A DNA stretch of 64,000 bases from Phycisphaerales bacterium (GTDB lineage Bacteria > Planctomycetota > Phycisphaerae > Phycisphaerales > SM1A02), in contig JAQWMQ010000019.1 of assembly GCA_029246705.1 (NCBI GenBank), positions 1-64,000 of the forward strand, read 5' to 3'. The notes below the pieces were generated by a model. It was not told the origin of the DNA. It worked only from the letters and a program-made list of their open reading frames with translations, and did no database searches. This document shows, piece by piece, positions 44,857 to 52,752 of the stretch (positions are counted from its first letter, which is position 1; each line of letters begins with the position of its first letter). Made by a program: the position numbers and the translations under genes.

Positions 44857-45726
44857 TCAGGGCGCAAGAACCCAGTCGGGGGACGTGGCCGCGTCAGCCC
44901 AGTTCCTCATGTCCTCGAGTTCCACCAGGTCAAGGCTGTCGACCGATCCATCGATCCTCGAGACCACCGCTTCGTCATCGGTACCCCATCGTGCGGACAG
45001 GTTTCCGCAGCTGGCCGGGTCGGCGGGGTCGTATGCACTGTCCCATCGTCGGGATGAGAAATTCGGACTCGAGACCTTGAAGTAACCCTCGGTGATCTCA
45101 CCGCCGGTGCCACCGACACCACTGTTGCCGCGAGCCGAACAGAAAACCATGACCCGTGATGGGTTACGGACCCTGGCGAGCTGCTTGGAATAGAACTGAC
45201 CGAGCAGGTCCGTGAGCGCGGGGTTGAAGCAACCATCAATCTCGTCTCCACCGACCCATGTGGTGTTGAGCCCGAGCGAGGGGTAGGTCGCCGAGGTGTA
45301 GAGGAAGTCCGCGTAGTTCTGGTTGCGCATCCCTTCGAGGACGCGGTTCTGGTCATTGACGTACAGAACGTCGAAATTGTGTGACAGATAGGGAGCCAGT
45401 CGCCAGGGATAACGGTTTGCGGCGACGCCGACGGTCTCGTTGGCGATCGACTCCCCCTCGGCGGTGGAGGCCGGCAGTCCCGACTTGTAGCCAGGAAGCA
45501 GCTTGCCCTGGTTATCGAAGGTGTAGCTGGTCCAGGCAATCGTCGCCTGGCGGGCGGAATTGCGCTCGGTGACGTGCTGGGCCTGCGACCGCATGAGATT
45601 CAACGCGGGCAGGAGGATTCCCAGAAGCAGCGTGATCACGGCAAGAACAACCAAGAGCTCCACGATGGTGAAGCCGGGACGACGTTGTAGCCCTGATGGC
45701 TTGATGACCAAGCTGGGGGAGATCAC
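44857..45726 (-). CDS. Orphan prepilin-type protein (pseudopilin-like, DUF1559-like layout)
   Basis: A 289-residue protein. The prepilin peptidase site RRPG/FTIVELLVV follows ~16 leader residues. It is followed by a hydrophobic helix (LAVITLLLGILLPALNLM) with Glu at +5, as in type IV pilins and pseudopilins. The long C-terminal globular part is typical of the large secreted pseudopilin-like families expanded in Planctomycetes. The start is GTG 45726, supported by GGAG 6 nt upstream. It would be processed by a prepilin peptidase encoded elsewhere. It is divergent from the dockerin gene at 45913; the Fur-box-like site lies between them. Confidence 0.85.
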   Translation of the reverse strand: MISPSLVIKPSGLQRRPGFTIVELLVVLAVITLLLGILLPALNLMRSQAQHVTERNSARQATIAWTSYTFDNQGKLLPGYKSGLPASTAEGESIANETVGVAANRYPWRLAPYLSHNFDVLYVNDQNRVLEGMRNQNYADFLYTSATYPSLGLNTTWVGGDEIDGCFNPALTDLLGQFYSKQLARVRNPSRVMVFCSARGNSGVGGTGGEITEGYFKVSSPNFSSRRWDSAYDPADPASCGNLSARWGTDDEAVVSRIDGSVDSLDLVELEDMRNWADAATSPDWVLAP

Positions 45727-45797
45727 GAAAGGCTCCGGAGTCTCTTGAGAACAAGCGACGCAGGATGGTAGGCAACGAGACCCTTCAGTTCAAGCTA

Positions 45798-45826
45798 TTG
45801 CAATTGAGAATCATTCTCAGTAGGAT
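45798..45826 (+). promoter_or_regulatory. Sigma-70-type promoter with a Fur-box-like operator in its spacer
   Basis: The -35 box TTGCAA (45798-45803) and -10 box TAGGAT (45821-45826), each with 4 of 6 consensus bases, are exactly 17 bp apart. The spacer contains TGAGAAT-C-ATTCTCA (45805-45819), a perfect 7-1-7 inverted repeat. It matches the Fur consensus TGATAATNATTATCA at 12 of 14 defined bases. A repressor bound here would block RNA polymerase. It points rightward to the gene at 45913, but can also affect the divergent gene ending its leader at 45727. Confidence 0.65.
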
Positions 45827-45912
45827 GCCGATCTGCCAGAAAATCGCGGGTGAGATCCCGTGGAGTGCACGTTTAGGCCTAGGCTCAGGAAACCCATACA
45901 GAAGATCACCCC

Positions 45913-46944
45913 ATGAACCAGACACCCCACGCCCTGATTCTTCCCCTGCTGATGGTCGCCACGAGCACCGCATTCGTTGCTGCCGGCGATGAGACGACAA
46001 CCATCATCAAGGATGCCCCGGATCGTGACCGCTGGATGTATCCCTTCAACGCCTCGCCCGGAACCCGCCCTGCCGCATCGATCTTCGGCTACGCGACGGC
46101 GATCGAAGCCCCATTCGACAACAGGGACGGGCAGTTCGTGATCGGCTTCGATACGGACGGAGATCTGGCTCCGGGAACCGCGAACGACTACCAGGTCGTC
46201 TCCGCGAAGGTGACCATCCAACTGTCCAACCAGGGCATCGTCTACGACGCAACGACCGACCCCTGGCAGAACTTCGTCGAACCCGACAATCCCGACTACA
46301 TCGAGGATTCGGACCCAGGCCAGCCGATCGAACTCTTCGGAACAGATTACCGAAGTGGTTTTGACGCAACGACTTGGTACGAGGACGCCCCCTTCGGCTT
46401 CGGTGACACGACCCTCATGAGCAGCCGCACCGCATTCGCCGCGAGCTACCGTGACGGTGAACTCGTTGACGCCTCCAACCATGTTCGAGAAGGCTGGACC
46501 CCGACGCCCTTCGCCACCGCCGTGATCGACGGTGTCTCGGATGGCGAGGTCATTCCACTGGATTCGGTGTTCGAGTTCGAGATCGACGTGACCGACCCCA
46601 ACATCCAGTCCTACATCCTCGAAAGTCTTGACCACGGGACGCTGACCTTCACCGTCGCATCGATGACCGAAGTCGAGGTCATGGGCGGCACCTTCCCGCT
46701 GTTCTACTGTCGCGAGAACGTCGCAGTGGAATTCGGGGTGGCTTCGGCAGCGACACTCGATTTGGTTCTCGAACCAGCCTCGGGTGGAGACCCCTGTGAC
46801 CTCACCGGTGATGGCATCGTCGATGGCGCCGACCTCAGCAGGTTGCTCGGTAGCTGGGGAACGTCAGATCCCCTGCCCGACCTGGACTCGAATGGAACGG
46901 TCGATGGTGCTGATCTTGCTGCCCTGCTCGGGTGCTGGAGCTGA
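45913..46944 (+). CDS. Secreted dockerin-type protein under possible Fur control
   Basis: A 343-residue exported protein with a signal peptide (LILPLLMVATSTAFVAAG). The middle is a beta-rich domain without a recognised family, with few Cys residues. The C-terminus has two calcium-loop repeats, GDGIVDGADLSRLLGSWG and DLDSNGTVDGADLAALLGCW. It is the fourth protein in this window with this tail. A promoter whose spacer is a Fur-box-like palindrome lies ~90 bp upstream. That would make it iron-repressed, but no heme or siderophore-binding motif is visible. The start is ATG 45913. It converges with the sigma-4-like gene with a 35-bp gap. Confidence 0.8.
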   Translation: MNQTPHALILPLLMVATSTAFVAAGDETTTIIKDAPDRDRWMYPFNASPGTRPAASIFGYATAIEAPFDNRDGQFVIGFDTDGDLAPGTANDYQVVSAKVTIQLSNQGIVYDATTDPWQNFVEPDNPDYIEDSDPGQPIELFGTDYRSGFDATTWYEDAPFGFGDTTLMSSRTAFAASYRDGELVDASNHVREGWTPTPFATAVIDGVSDGEVIPLDSVFEFEIDVTDPNIQSYILESLDHGTLTFTVASMTEVEVMGGTFPLFYCRENVAVEFGVASAATLDLVLEPASGGDPCDLTGDGIVDGADLSRLLGSWGTSDPLPDLDSNGTVDGADLAALLGCWS

Positions 46945-46979
46945 CCGGACACCGGGGTGAAAACACCTTGAAAAACGAC

Positions 46980-47246
46980 TCAGGATGCACTCAGGCTCGG
47001 TTCACGCCTGGCGGCCATCGAACCGGCGAGGCGAAGTGCCCGGGCCTCGAGTGCGGCCAGTTGAATCTCGACTTCATGTGCGTCACGTGAAAGCACACAG
47101 GCGATCTCGTTGACGGTCAGCCTCTCGAGGTGCCGCAGGATGATCACCTGTCGATCGAAGTGATCAAGTTCCTGAAGAAGCAAAAGTGAGACATCGGATG
47201 CTCTCGAGCTGTCTCGAGGCGCCCCATCGGTAATGCCTGCGTGCAT
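46980..47246 (-). CDS. Small protein resembling sigma-70 region 4 alone
   Basis: An 88-residue protein. Residues ~25-70 (LDHFDRQVIILRHLERLTV, then NEIACVLSRDAHEVEIQL) align with ECF sigma factor region 4, the helix-turn-helix that binds the -35 box. The usual LPxxxRxVLxLRxxEGLSxxEIAxxLG pattern is recognisable, although the turn is degenerate (VLSRDA). Region 2 is absent, and nothing like it lies between this gene and gspF. It could be a DNA-binding regulator, an anti-sigma-like decoy or a remnant. It is the last gene downstream of gspF, 126 bp after its stop; the start ATG 47246 has only a weak purine stretch upstream. Confidence 0.6.
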   Translation of the reverse strand: MHAGITDGAPRDSSRASDVSLLLLQELDHFDRQVIILRHLERLTVNEIACVLSRDAHEVEIQLAALEARALRLAGSMAARREPSLSAS

Positions 47247-47372
47247 GAATTGTTTCCCATTCGGCTCCGCCGAAAAATCGAATCAGGCACGCTCGTCTTC
47301 CATGACCGAACGAATAGACCTGCTTCCGACGTTAGTCGAACAGAATGAAGAGCTTCGCGCAAGTCGATGCGT

Positions 47373-48632
47373 TCAGGCCGAAGCGACCTGGCTCATCCCG
47401 AAGACGGGAAGAAGCATCGCGAGAGCGATCAGGCCGACGACGAGACCGAGCACCACGATCAAAGCCGGCTCGATGAGCGAAGTCGTCCGCTTGACGGTCG
47501 TCTCGAGATCTTCCTCACTGCAGTCAGCGATGGTCACCAGGACTTCGGGGAGGCGGCCGGATCGTTCTCCGGCGGAGATCATCGCCGAGACGCTGGGAGG
47601 AACCAGCGTCGATTCCTCCAGTGCCGATGCGAGTGGACGACCGTCCCGGATGGAACGCTCGACATCATCCCAGAGTTCCTTCTGAAGCGGGCTTCGGGTC
47701 GCACCACGGACGATCGACACCGCATCGACCAGGTTGACTCCCGCACTGCAGAGCACGGAGAGGGTGCGGGTCCAACGACTCACCATCGCTCCCATCATCA
47801 CGTTTCGGAGCAGGGGAATCCGCATGATCATCGAGTCGATCTGACGACGAGCCTGTTCAGTGCGACTCCAACCCCAGGTCACGAGGAATACGAGTCCGAG
47901 AGCGGGCAGGTACCACCACCACTGATCACGAAGGAACTCGGCGGTGGAAAGCAGGATCTGGGTCGGCGCAGGAAGCGTCGCGGCACGATTCGCATAGATC
48001 GAGGCGAACCTGGGGAGCACGAAGAGAAGAAGCGCGAGGATGATCATCCCCCCCGCACCCGCCATGAAGGCCGGGTAGGTCATCGCAGTACGAACCTGCT
48101 GGACCACGCGTCTTTCCTTGGTCAGGTGTTCAGCGGCACGCCGCGTCATCACGTCGAGACTGCCCGTGGCTTCCGCGGCACGGATCAGGCTGACGACCAC
48201 TGGCGAGAAGGTGCGCGGTCGACGAGCAAGTGCGGTAGAAAGCGCCTCGCCGGACTCGACTTCCTCCTGGATCCGGGCAAGCAGCACCCGGCCGACATTC
48301 TCGCCGGCCTGTCGCACGATTGCATCGAGGGCCTCGGCGATCGGCACACCCGCGGAAAGCATGACCGAGATCTGTCGAAAGAACGCGATCGCTTCATCGC
48401 GCTTCATCCTGACTTCCTTTCGGTCTCGGACGATGACATCGCCGGTACCGGAGGCACTGTCACGGATCGAGACGACGTAGCGACCCTCTTCGCGAAGTCG
48501 GTTCGCGACCTCGTCGGGAGAGATGGCCACCATGGTCCCGGAGCAGCTCACGCCCTCGGTATCACGCGCCCGCCAGGCGAAGGTCGAGTTCGCGTCACTG
48601 GAGATCCCCGACTGGTCAACTGCGGACTGCAT
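47373..48632 (-). CDS. gspF: Type II secretion system inner-membrane platform protein (GspF family)
   Basis: A 419-residue protein with two repeated T2SSF domains: ~75-200 (FFRQISVMLSAGVPIAEALDAI) and ~285-405 (WTRTLSVLCSAGVNLVDAVSIV). Three hydrophobic segments (ALLLFVLPRFASIY; WWWYLPALGLVFLVTWGW; LIVVLGLVVGLIALAMLLPVF) are placed as in GspF/PilC. It is the inner-membrane platform that couples GspE to pseudopilus growth. The ATG follows AGGAGG by 6 nt and lies inside the end of gspE (17-bp overlap), so the two are coupled. Confidence 0.93.
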   Translation of the reverse strand: MQSAVDQSGISSDANSTFAWRARDTEGVSCSGTMVAISPDEVANRLREEGRYVVSIRDSASGTGDVIVRDRKEVRMKRDEAIAFFRQISVMLSAGVPIAEALDAIVRQAGENVGRVLLARIQEEVESGEALSTALARRPRTFSPVVVSLIRAAEATGSLDVMTRRAAEHLTKERRVVQQVRTAMTYPAFMAGAGGMIILALLLFVLPRFASIYANRAATLPAPTQILLSTAEFLRDQWWWYLPALGLVFLVTWGWSRTEQARRQIDSMIMRIPLLRNVMMGAMVSRWTRTLSVLCSAGVNLVDAVSIVRGATRSPLQKELWDDVERSIRDGRPLASALEESTLVPPSVSAMISAGERSGRLPEVLVTIADCSEEDLETTVKRTTSLIEPALIVVLGLVVGLIALAMLLPVFGMSQVASA

Positions 48633-50367
48633 TCAGGACCTCCTCGACGGTGGTGAGCCCCTCGATGGCCTTCGCGAATCCGTCCTCGTTGAGGAGCACC
48701 AGGCCTGATTCGACCGCGATCGAACGCAAGGTCCCCAGTGATTCACCCCGGGCCACGGCCTCGATGAACTTCGCGTCGGGAACCAGCAACTCGAATATCC
48801 CGATCCGTCCGGCGAAACCGGTGTCGCGACAACGCGAGCATCCGGCTCCCTTCCACAGCTGGTCGGAGGAGCATTTGGTCGTTCCAAGCAGGTTGCGCAG
48901 TGCCTCGTCCGGCTGGTAGGTGACCCTGCAGTTCGCACATGATTTACGAACAAGTCTCTGCGCCAGCACCCCGCGAAGGGTCGCGGCGATGAGATACGGT
49001 TCGATCTGGAGATTGATCAGTCGCGTGACCGCACCACATGACTCGTTGGTGTGCAGGGTGGAGAAGACCAGGTGGCCGGTGAGTGCCGCCTGCGTGGCCA
49101 GTGACGCGGTTTCCACATCACGAACCTCGCCCACCATGATGATGTCCGGGTCCTGACGAAGCAGGGACCGCAATGCCTCGGAGAAACCGAAACCGGCCTT
49201 GTCGTTGATCGGGAACTGATTGACCCCTGCAAGCGTTGATTCGACCGGATCCTCGACGGTGGAGATGTTGCGTTCATCCCGGTCCAGCGTGGCGAGCACC
49301 GAATAGAGCGTGGTCGACTTGCCGGAACCCGTGGGCCCGGTGACGAGTATCACCCCGTTTGGCTGTTCGACGATCTCGCGCCAGCGTTCGAGGGTCTCGG
49401 ACGCCATGCCGAGACGATCGAGCTCAACGATGGAGTTGCGCGCATCGATGACACGAATGACGATCTTCTCTCCCCAGCGCCCCGGCATGGTGGAGACACG
49501 AAGGTCGATGGGGCGACCCTGCATGCGAACGTGGATGTCACCATCCTGGGGGACTCTTCGCTCGGAAATGTCCAGGCCGGCCATGATCTTGATCCTGCTC
49601 GAGATGGCGGGAGCCATCTGGTGAGGAGGCGAGAGCTTCTCGTAAAGCCGTCCGTCGATTCGATAGCGAACCCGAAGCGAGTGGTCGTCGGGTTCGACGT
49701 GGATGTCCGAGGCGCCTTCCTGGACCGCGGAGAAGATCATGTAGTTGACGAGCTTGACCACCGGGCTGTGACCCGAGACCTCGCGCAGGTCGGCGATCTC
49801 GGCGGTCTCCCGCTCGATCACGCTGAAATCGGTTTCAGCGACATCTTCGTAGATGTTGTCGATGACGAAGACGCTCGCGGTGGGCAGATAGGATTCCAGC
49901 GAGGATTCGATGTCAGCACGAGTAGCGACCGCCAGCTGGACATCGCACCCGGACACCCGACGGATCTCCTCCACCAGGTAGAGGTTCGCCGGTTCGGCGA
50001 CGGCCACGGTCAGGGTGCCGCGAACCTTGAAGAGCGGAAGAACCGCGTGTTCCTCGACGAATTCACGGGGAAGGCATTCAACGATCGCTGGGTCGGCGAG
50101 TCGAGATGCGCCACGAACGAAGGGAATGCCATAGGCCTCCGCGACGACTTCCATGACCGACGCCTCGTCGACCGCACCCTGTTCGACCAGGAGTTCACCG
50201 ATGAGTCGTCCGCGCGAATCCGACTTCTGGCTCGCGAGGGCCTGCTCGAGGGCCTCACTGGTGACCAGGCCACGCTCCAGGAGGACCTGGCCAAGCGGCA
50301 TGGGCAAGGCAGTGGGGTCGGTGCCCGGGAAGGGCGTGGTGTTGGATCGATGGAAGTTCATGGTCAT
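48616..50367 (-). CDS. gspE: Type II secretion / type IV pilus assembly ATPase (GspE/PilB family)
   Basis: A 583-residue hexameric ATPase. Residues ~25-160 are an N-terminal MshEN-like domain (c-di-GMP-binding in some homologues). The core has GASDIHVEP, Walker A GPTGSGKS (344-351), the Asp box VEDPVE, Walker B DPDIIMVGEVRD (406-417), the His box TLHTN, and four Cys (CANC at 477-480, CSRC at 510-513) that bind zinc. It powers pseudopilus assembly on the cytoplasmic side. The start is ATG 50367 or 50361. The possible c-di-GMP-binding domain is of interest next to an HD-GYP gene. Confidence 0.95.
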   Translation of the reverse strand: MTMNFHRSNTTPFPGTDPTALPMPLGQVLLERGLVTSEALEQALASQKSDSRGRLIGELLVEQGAVDEASVMEVVAEAYGIPFVRGASRLADPAIVECLPREFVEEHAVLPLFKVRGTLTVAVAEPANLYLVEEIRRVSGCDVQLAVATRADIESSLESYLPTASVFVIDNIYEDVAETDFSVIERETAEIADLREVSGHSPVVKLVNYMIFSAVQEGASDIHVEPDDHSLRVRYRIDGRLYEKLSPPHQMAPAISSRIKIMAGLDISERRVPQDGDIHVRMQGRPIDLRVSTMPGRWGEKIVIRVIDARNSIVELDRLGMASETLERWREIVEQPNGVILVTGPTGSGKSTTLYSVLATLDRDERNISTVEDPVESTLAGVNQFPINDKAGFGFSEALRSLLRQDPDIIMVGEVRDVETASLATQAALTGHLVFSTLHTNESCGAVTRLINLQIEPYLIAATLRGVLAQRLVRKSCANCRVTYQPDEALRNLLGTTKCSSDQLWKGAGCSRCRDTGFAGRIGIFELLVPDAKFIEAVARGESLGTLRSIAVESGLVLLNEDGFAKAIEGLTTVEEVLNAVRS

Positions 50368-50375
50368 CCCGGAAT

Positions 50376-50711
50376 TCAGCGAAGAGCGCGTGCGGCTTCC
50401 TCGACGGTGTTGGCAATGTCGAAACGACGAGCGAGTCGGGTGATTCGAAGCACCTCGGAAACGGTGGATCCGGTGGCTACCAGCTTCAAGCGACCTGAAC
50501 GCTGCACCGATTCCTCGGATGTCCAGAGCAGGGTCTCCATGCCCGCGGAATCGATGGTGGCGAGACCGGCCATGTCGAGAACGATGTTGCGAACACCGTT
50601 GTCGAATCGTTCAGACAGGCAGCGTCGGTAGGACTCGACGTCATCGGAGAGGAAGTCTCCGGCAATGGCGACCAGGCTCGTGTCACCATGATCCTCGTGG
50701 GAGATCTTCAT
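50376..50711 (-). CDS. STAS-domain anti-anti-sigma factor-like protein
   Basis: A 111-residue STAS protein. The conserved block NIVLDMAGLATIDSAGMETL holds the Ser (Ser55 in DSAG) that is phosphorylated in SpoIIAA/RsbV-type anti-anti-sigma factors. Such proteins bind anti-sigma kinases and release sigma factors, or act in partner switching with response regulators. No HATPase anti-sigma kinase of the RsbW type is adjacent, although a histidine kinase is. The gene overlaps the HD-GYP stop by 4 bp and lies 8 bp upstream of gspE, so it is embedded in the secretion operon. GGGA lies 6 nt before the ATG. Confidence 0.88.
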   Translation of the reverse strand: MKISHEDHGDTSLVAIAGDFLSDDVESYRRCLSERFDNGVRNIVLDMAGLATIDSAGMETLLWTSEESVQRSGRLKLVATGSTVSEVLRITRLARRFDIANTVEEAARALR

Positions 50712-52342
50712 GCGGCTTCCCTTGTCTTCTCGTGAAGGTCACGATGTTCCTTGATCATGTGGTCGAATTCACGCATGTCGATGTCGAGGAAGGCCTCGAC
50801 GAGATTCGGATCGAACTGCGTGCCGGAGCAACGCCTGATCTCGTCTCGAACGAAATCACGGGATCGCGCACTTCTGTAGGTACGGTTGGAGCTCATCGCA
50901 TCGAAAGCATCGGCGATCGCCACGTAGCGACCGATGAGCGGGATCTCCTCGCCGGCAAGACCCGTGGGATATCCCCTGCCATCCCAGCGTTCGTGGTGAT
51001 AGAGCACCGCAGGAAGGATGTCATCCATCTGCGGAATATCACGCAGGATCCGCGCGCCGATCTCGGGATGGCGCTTGATCCAGTCGAATTCCTGGTCCGT
51101 GAGACGACCGGCCTTGCGGAGAACCGATTCAGGAACTCCGATCTTGCCCACATCATGGACGAGACCGGCAAGCTTGAATCGGCGGACCTGCGAGTCTTCG
51201 AGTCCATGATGCACGGCGAGTTCGCCCGCCAGCCAGGAAACACGCTGTGAGTGGCCGCAGGTGTAGGGATCCTTGGCATCGATGGCGGACACCATGCCTT
51301 GCACGGTTCCGAGGAACATCGCGTCAAGGTTCTCGTACATCGAGGCGTTTCTGAGGAAGATCGAAACGTGTTCAGCGGCGGCCCCGATCAACTTGGCCTC
51401 GATGCTGGAAGCCGTCTGGTCCTGTGCCTGCTTCTTGCCTGCGTAGACCACGCCGATCGTTCCATTGTCACCTGCGATCGGGCAGACGATGACGGAATCT
51501 CCCCCACCGACGACGCCGTCGAACCTCGGATCATCCTCGACATCGACCACGAAGGGGTTGCGACCCTCGGAACTCGCCATCAGTCGGTCCCCCAGCGTAC
51601 GAAGGACGCTCGGCTGATCCTCGTGCTCGCCACCCAGCATGAACCCGGAGAACTTCTCCGGGAGGTTCAGGTGGTCCATGTTGATGCGCACCCCGATCCA
51701 TGAGAACGGGAGGATCCGGAGGAGTTCGTCGAGCACCATCGAGAGGAATCGGCTCGGCGTCGTCGCCACGCTGGTCTCGCCGATCATCGCATGGAAGAGG
51801 TGAACCTCCTCGTAGGTCTCTCCAAGCTGCCGTCCGACTTCCTCGAGCATCACGGTGCGACGCGTGACCTCGCCTTCGGTCCGAGCAAGGAGCTTGAGCA
51901 GGTCGGCGGTTCGGGGGATGTCTGATTCACTTGCGAGGTCCAGACTGGACAGCATGTTCTGTACGACCGTCCGATCAAGACGTGCGGCCTGGCAGAGCAG
52001 GTTCAGATGTTCGCCCTCGCAAAGTTCACGGGTGGGAACGATCGCGATGTTGTCACGCGAATTCCTGCGATCGCAGGTCGCAGGAGAGGTGATCAACCAG
52101 AGACCCGGAAGCACTCGACTGGGACCGCTGTTCTCGCTATCGCTCGTGATTCGATCGGTGATCTCGCTGAGTGCGTCCTGGACGAAGGTGTTGGAGAGCA
52201 GGAACTCCTCGAGCCAGTCACCACGGACAGGACGGGTATCGCAGGGCTCATGACCACAGACAACGCGACGAACGATGCCCTGCTTTCGCAGGACCTCGTC
52301 ATTCGCATTGACTGAGACCCTAATTGCCTTGCGTGTCGTCAT
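50708..52342 (-). CDS. HD-GYP domain protein with GAF-like sensor region
   Basis: A 544-residue signalling protein. The first ~180 residues have no clear domain. Residues ~185-330 look like GAF (FSWIGVRINMD ... IGVVYAGKK). The rest is an HD-GYP domain with LAGLVHDVGKIGVPESVL, YHHERWDGRGYPTGL and IADAFDAMSSNRTYR, complete for metal binding and the GYP loop. It is a putative c-di-GMP phosphodiesterase. It overlaps both the upstream response regulator and the downstream STAS gene by 4 bp (ATGA), so these three are made together. It may respond to the adjacent kinase through the REC protein. Confidence 0.9.
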   Translation of the reverse strand: MTTRKAIRVSVNANDEVLRKQGIVRRVVCGHEPCDTRPVRGDWLEEFLLSNTFVQDALSEITDRITSDSENSGPSRVLPGLWLITSPATCDRRNSRDNIAIVPTRELCEGEHLNLLCQAARLDRTVVQNMLSSLDLASESDIPRTADLLKLLARTEGEVTRRTVMLEEVGRQLGETYEEVHLFHAMIGETSVATTPSRFLSMVLDELLRILPFSWIGVRINMDHLNLPEKFSGFMLGGEHEDQPSVLRTLGDRLMASSEGRNPFVVDVEDDPRFDGVVGGGDSVIVCPIAGDNGTIGVVYAGKKQAQDQTASSIEAKLIGAAAEHVSIFLRNASMYENLDAMFLGTVQGMVSAIDAKDPYTCGHSQRVSWLAGELAVHHGLEDSQVRRFKLAGLVHDVGKIGVPESVLRKAGRLTDQEFDWIKRHPEIGARILRDIPQMDDILPAVLYHHERWDGRGYPTGLAGEEIPLIGRYVAIADAFDAMSSNRTYRSARSRDFVRDEIRRCSGTQFDPNLVEAFLDIDMREFDHMIKEHRDLHEKTREAA

Positions 52343-52734
52343 GCCGCTTTTCTTCCCTCGTGTCGTTCATCGATCATCTGCTCGACCAGCGTCAGCACCG
52401 CTCGGGGGCTGAAGGGCTTGCTTTCCACGTGCCTGATGTTCGGAATCGAGGCGATCGTCTCGTCGAGCCCCCAACCACGCGCGGTGAGGATCATCACGGG
52501 CACGTTGCACAGGGCGGGATCCTTCGACAGCGCCTCGGCCAGTTCGGCACCGTTCATGAAGGGCATCTGGTAGTCGGTAACGATGGCATCCGGCGACATG
52601 CGCCGGGCCAGGTCAAGAGCTTCCTCGCCATCATGGGCCTCGAAGACCTCATGCCCCGCATTACGGAACTTGAGGGCCAATACCTGCACGATGTGGGTCT
52701 CGTCGTCTGCAACCAAAATACGTCCACGAGTCAT
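52339..52734 (-). CDS. Single-domain response regulator (CheY-like)
   Basis: A 131-residue receiver-only protein. It has the acidic pocket VADDE (~residues 8-12), phospho-acceptor Asp54 in AIVTDYQMPFMNG, Thr in MILTARG and Lys in VESKPFS. There is no output domain, so it must signal by protein contact, for example to the HD-GYP protein encoded next. ATG 52734 is chosen because GGAGG lies 5 nt upstream; ATG 52737 and a TTG further up are less well placed. It lies 18 bp after the histidine kinase stop. Confidence 0.92.
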   Translation of the reverse strand: MTRGRILVADDETHIVQVLALKFRNAGHEVFEAHDGEEALDLARRMSPDAIVTDYQMPFMNGAELAEALSKDPALCNVPVMILTARGWGLDETIASIPNIRHVESKPFSPRAVLTLVEQMIDERHEGRKAA

Positions 52735-52752
52735 CATGGCCTCCAACTCGTC

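Noticed and set aside
46956-46967. GGTG-AAAA-CACC hairpin between convergent genes
   Set aside because: The stem is only 4 bp and no T run follows on either strand, so a terminator call is not justified.
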